64,000 nucleotides of DNA from Terriglobia bacterium (GTDB lineage Bacteria > Acidobacteriota > Terriglobia > Bryobacterales > UBA6623): positions 1-64,000 of the forward strand of contig VXRL01000086.1 in NCBI GenBank assembly GCA_009838515.1, read 5' to 3'. The notes below the pieces were generated by a model, which saw nothing but the letters and a program-made list of their open reading frames with translations, was not told the origin of the DNA and searched no databases. Positions 61,465 through 64,000 of this stretch are shown one piece after another; position 1 is the first letter of the stretch, and each line of letters opens with the position of its first letter. Position numbers and translations under genes: made by a program.

Positions 61465-62463
61465 ATGCCGAGTTCGTTTTCGAAGTCCGCCAACCACCTG
61501 TGGCGGTTGTTTGGCCGCAATCCGATGGCGGAAAGGGCCGACATGTCGGGTCGCTACGTCATCGTCACAGGTGCTTCTCCGAAATCACTGGGATATGAAA
61601 CCGCCAGGATCCTTGCAAGTTGGGGCGCCTCTGTCGTTGTCACCAGTACGCGCAACGTCGCACGCATGGCCGATTGCCTGAAGGCAGACCTACGCAGGAT
61701 CGGTGCTGATGAGAAGCGGGTTGCGGCCCATTCGCTCGACCTGTGCGACGTCGAGAGCGTTAACGGTTTTGCGGCGTGGTACCGGAAGAACCAGGGCGAC
61801 CGACTGCACGTGCTGATCAACAACGCAGGCATTCACAAGAACATACTCAACCCGCGGAAGAAGCCGCCCCTGAGCAAGGATGGCTTCGAGATTCACTGGC
61901 GCACCAACTATCTCGGTGCATTCCACCTGACAAGTCGATTACTGCCGCTCCTGAAACGCAGCGGGCTCGAGTGCGGAGACGCGCGGGTGATCAACGTGTC
62001 TTCCCATCTGCACGACAGAGCGAAGAACGACGGCCTGTTCGACGCCTCCGAACGCTATCACTCGTGGGACGCGTACGGGCTGTCGAAGCTGGCACTGATC
62101 CATTTCTCGTTCGAGATCCAGAGACGGTTCGCCGACCGCTACAACCTCCGGTCGGCGGCCCTGCACCCGGGGTCTGTTGACACCAACCTTACACGGATGG
62201 CGATCCCTGGAGGCGTCTTCCATCGAGTCGGACGCGTCCTCGAATCGTTCGTGCTGCTGCCCCTCGAGCACGGCGCCCAGACCACCGTGATGTGTGCCAG
62301 CAAGCAGCGACTGCGCGGCGGGGACTACTACGATCGCTGCGGCATTGGGAAACCATCTTGCGAGAGCACGGACGAAGCCACGTCGAAACTGCTCTGGGAA
62401 AGATCGGACGCGTGGGTCAAGACTCTCGCGGGATCCGACGGTAACGACGATGAACAGATTTGA
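61465..62463 (+). CDS. Short-chain dehydrogenase/reductase, second copy
   Basis: 332 aa. Cofactor loop TGASPKSLG (about 35-43), which has a longer insertion than usual, NNAG (around 119-122), catalytic S180 and Y204-G-L-S-K208. HPGSVDTNLTRMAIPGGV resembles the end region of the first SDR, suggesting an old duplication. It overlaps the start of the SRPBCC gene by 14 bases, so translation is probably coupled. Confidence 0.85.
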   Translation: MPSSFSKSANHLWRLFGRNPMAERADMSGRYVIVTGASPKSLGYETARILASWGASVVVTSTRNVARMADCLKADLRRIGADEKRVAAHSLDLCDVESVNGFAAWYRKNQGDRLHVLINNAGIHKNILNPRKKPPLSKDGFEIHWRTNYLGAFHLTSRLLPLLKRSGLECGDARVINVSSHLHDRAKNDGLFDASERYHSWDAYGLSKLALIHFSFEIQRRFADRYNLRSAALHPGSVDTNLTRMAIPGGVFHRVGRVLESFVLLPLEHGAQTTVMCASKQRLRGGDYYDRCGIGKPSCESTDEATSKLLWERSDAWVKTLAGSDGNDDEQI

Positions 62464-62932
62464 AGTAGAGACTCGACGCATACGGATCGAAGCCCCGGTC
62501 GGCTTCGTCTGGAGGGTCCTCACAGACGTTGAGAAATACGGCGAATGGAATCCGTTCACGCCACGGGCCCGGACGGATTTCACGATCGGTTCGCCCGCTC
62601 ATCTTCTGGTCAGGATGGGGAAGGCAACGATGGAGATTACCGAAACCGTCTGTGCTTTCGAATACCCCCGCCTGATCGCTTGGCGAAAGACTTTCGGGGC
62701 ACGCTGGCTCTTGCGCGCGGTGCGAGAGCAACACTTGGAGACTGTGAGCGAGACGACGTGTGAGTACCACAACACGGACCGATTGACGGGTATGCTCGCG
62801 CCGCTAGTGTTTCTATGCTTCGGCGGCTATATGCGTCGCGGTTTCACCGATGTGGGCGACGGATTGAGGCGTTACTCGGAAGCGACATACGCAACAACGA
62901 TATCGAGCGGTGGCCAAGGCGGGCTGCCATAG
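62450..62932 (+). CDS. SRPBCC/polyketide-cyclase-like lipid-binding protein
   Basis: 160 aa. The START-like fold is shown by RIEAPVGFVWRVLTDVEKYG EWNPFT and FGARWLLRAVREQHLETVSE. SRPBCC proteins bind hydrophobic ligands in a deep pocket; in this setting it may carry the lipid substrate between enzymes. The ATG at 62450 overlaps the SDR stop (62463), typical of coupled genes. No catalytic residues can be named. Confidence 0.82.
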   Translation: MNRFEVETRRIRIEAPVGFVWRVLTDVEKYGEWNPFTPRARTDFTIGSPAHLLVRMGKATMEITETVCAFEYPRLIAWRKTFGARWLLRAVREQHLETVSETTCEYHNTDRLTGMLAPLVFLCFGGYMRRGFTDVGDGLRRYSEATYATTISSGGQGGLP

Positions 62933-63037
62933 CGACTGACGTAGGTGGAAGCGACTTTCTGATATGGTCTTACAGGTTCGCCCGAATCGCGGACGCTTCG
63001 CTAAGCTCTCCCGGCCTTCATCAGCCAGTACTCGGCC

Positions 63038-64000
63038 GTGCTGCCCATCCTAGTTGCCTATTGCCTCGCGCTCCTGCTGGTGGGAGCGTTTGCGTCCCGT
63101 TCTGTCCGGCAGGCGGAGGATTTCTTCGTGGCCGGGCGAAGCCTGCCGCCGACTCTGATCTTCTCCACATTCCTCGCAGCTAACCTCGGGGCCGGAAGCA
63201 CCGTCGGCGCAGCCGAGTTCGGTTACACGTCCGGCCTGCCCGCGTGGTGGTGGGTGGGCTCGGCCGGAATCGGCTCCGTGGCGCTGGCCTTCCTAGTCGG
63301 CCCGCGCCTGCACCGGGTCGCCAAGGCCCGGGGCTTGTACACCGTCGGCGACTACCTGGAGCTTCGCTACGGCCGGGCCACCCGCCTCGCGGTCGCCGCG
63401 ATCCTGCTGGTAGGAGCGCCCGCGATCCTGGCCGGGCAGATCATCGCGGCGGGCTTGGTGCTGCAAGCCGCCGTAGGCTTGCCCAAGAGTTTCGGGACGG
63501 CGATCGCCGGCACTCTCGCGACCGCGTACTTTGCCATGGGCGGCCTGCGTTCGGCATCGTGGGTGAACTCGCTGCAGGTAGCGGTCAAGGCCGTCGGATT
63601 CTTGGTCGCGGTGCCGTGGATGATCGCTGCCAGCGGGGGCTGGCCGGACGTGGCGGCCGCCGCTGCTGACGACAGCGCGCTATCGCTTGGCGGGGCAGGC
63701 TTTGGGGGTACGGCCCAGCTCGTGCTGCTGCTGGCCCCGGCCTTCGTGGTCTCGCCGGGACTGGTGCAAAAGCTCTTCGGGGCTAGGGACGAACGTGCGG
63801 TGCGCATCGGTGTGGGGCTGCAGGCGGCGGCCCTGCTCGCCTATGCCGTCCTGCCCGTCCTGCTCGGCATGGCGGCTCGCGTGCATTTCCCAGAGCTGGC
63901 CGACCCGGGAAGCGCCTTGGTCAGGCTCTTCACGGAGGTCGCGCCCATGTGGCTGGGAGCCCTGATGCTGGCAGCGATCCTGTCGGCCGAGGTCAGTTCG
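63038..64000 (+). CDS. Sodium:solute symporter (SSS family), truncated by window end
   Basis: At least 320 aa in one frame, beginning with a GTG at 63038 (an upstream TAA at 63002 closes the frame; no strong ribosome site). N-terminal pattern LPILVAYCLALLLVGAFASR, DFFVAGRSLPPTLIFSTFLA and GAGSTVGAAEFGYTSGLPAW is typical of SSS transporters, which import sugars, amino acids, or vitamins with sodium. The frame is open at 64000. It is about 105 bases after the SRPBCC gene and may not belong to the lipid cluster. Confidence 0.88.
   Translation, partial: MLPILVAYCLALLLVGAFASRSVRQAEDFFVAGRSLPPTLIFSTFLAANLGAGSTVGAAEFGYTSGLPAWWWVGSAGIGSVALAFLVGPRLHRVAKARGLYTVGDYLELRYGRATRLAVAAILLVGAPAILAGQIIAAGLVLQAAVGLPKSFGTAIAGTLATAYFAMGGLRSASWVNSLQVAVKAVGFLVAVPWMIAASGGWPDVAAAAADDSALSLGGAGFGGTAQLVLLLAPAFVVSPGLVQKLFGARDERAVRIGVGLQAAALLAYAVLPVLLGMAARVHFPELADPGSALVRLFTEVAPMWLGALMLAAILSAEVSS

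Overview
The window comes from a high-GC (roughly 60-65%) Gram-negative chromosome. Lipid A/O-antigen type ABC export, outer-membrane style adaptors, lipoproteins, MurB, UbiE, LipA and a HpnI/GT21 glycosyltransferase point to a diderm. Two Tat-exported sulfatases, a DUF1080 hydrolase, an M28 peptidase and a cobalamin-type mutase subunit fit an uncultivated environmental heterotroph, for example an Acidobacteriota-like or sponge/marine-associated lineage. I cannot assign the phylum from the sequence alone.

Region by region: 1-2.2 kb holds a sulfatase and tRNA-Leu(TAA). 2.6-9.9 kb, just after the tRNA, is an accessory island: a HEPN protein (Rx4H), a PD-(D/E)XK nuclease-like protein, a protein with two Rx4H motifs, a DUF2806 gene broken at a C7 tract, a decayed BRCT gene and a small ORF at an AT-rich junction. 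10.1-13.6 kb is lipA, aquaporin and patatin. 13.7-15.4 kb holds a transposase scrap, an unknown protein and a convergent RelE/ParE-type toxin and antitoxin-like pair. 15.7-22.9 kb is mostly housekeeping: lipoprotein, YIP1 protein, ubiE-aroB and divergent nadB. 22.9-23.8 kb is an arsR-cadI/arsI metal-response pair.

23.8-28.0 kb is one of the two most interesting parts. A leftward operon (sigma-factor-like regulator, coiled-coil protein, ImmA/IrrE metallopeptidase) diverges from a rightward operon encoding a ubiquitin-like-E2 fusion and a JAB deubiquitinase-E1 fusion. The shared promoter carries three TGTCCA half-sites. A decayed transposase follows. 28.5-43.2 kb is core and mixed metabolism (DUF1080, murB, second sulfatase, DUF2461, ubiD, adaptor plus ABC ATPase, GT21, methylmalonyl-CoA mutase-like subunit, DinB/YfiT protein, DEAD-box helicase, cutA). 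43.2-47.9 kb is an O-antigen/polysaccharide export operon (Wzm, Wzt, fused glycosyltransferase). 47.9-53.3 kb has an M28 peptidase, an efflux adaptor, tRNA-Glu(TTC) and ada.

53.6-62.9 kb is the second notable part: a candidate sterol/steroid-modifying cluster. It has an ERG4/ERG24-type sterol reductase, a Rieske oxygenase, a DUF1295 steroid-5-alpha-reductase-like protein, a membrane protein with features resembling EBP sterol isomerases, a DUF1214 protein, a sulfotransferase, two SDRs and a SRPBCC protein. No squalene epoxidase or oxidosqualene cyclase is in the window, so the substrate could be made elsewhere in the genome or taken from a eukaryotic host. The window ends inside a sodium:solute symporter gene.
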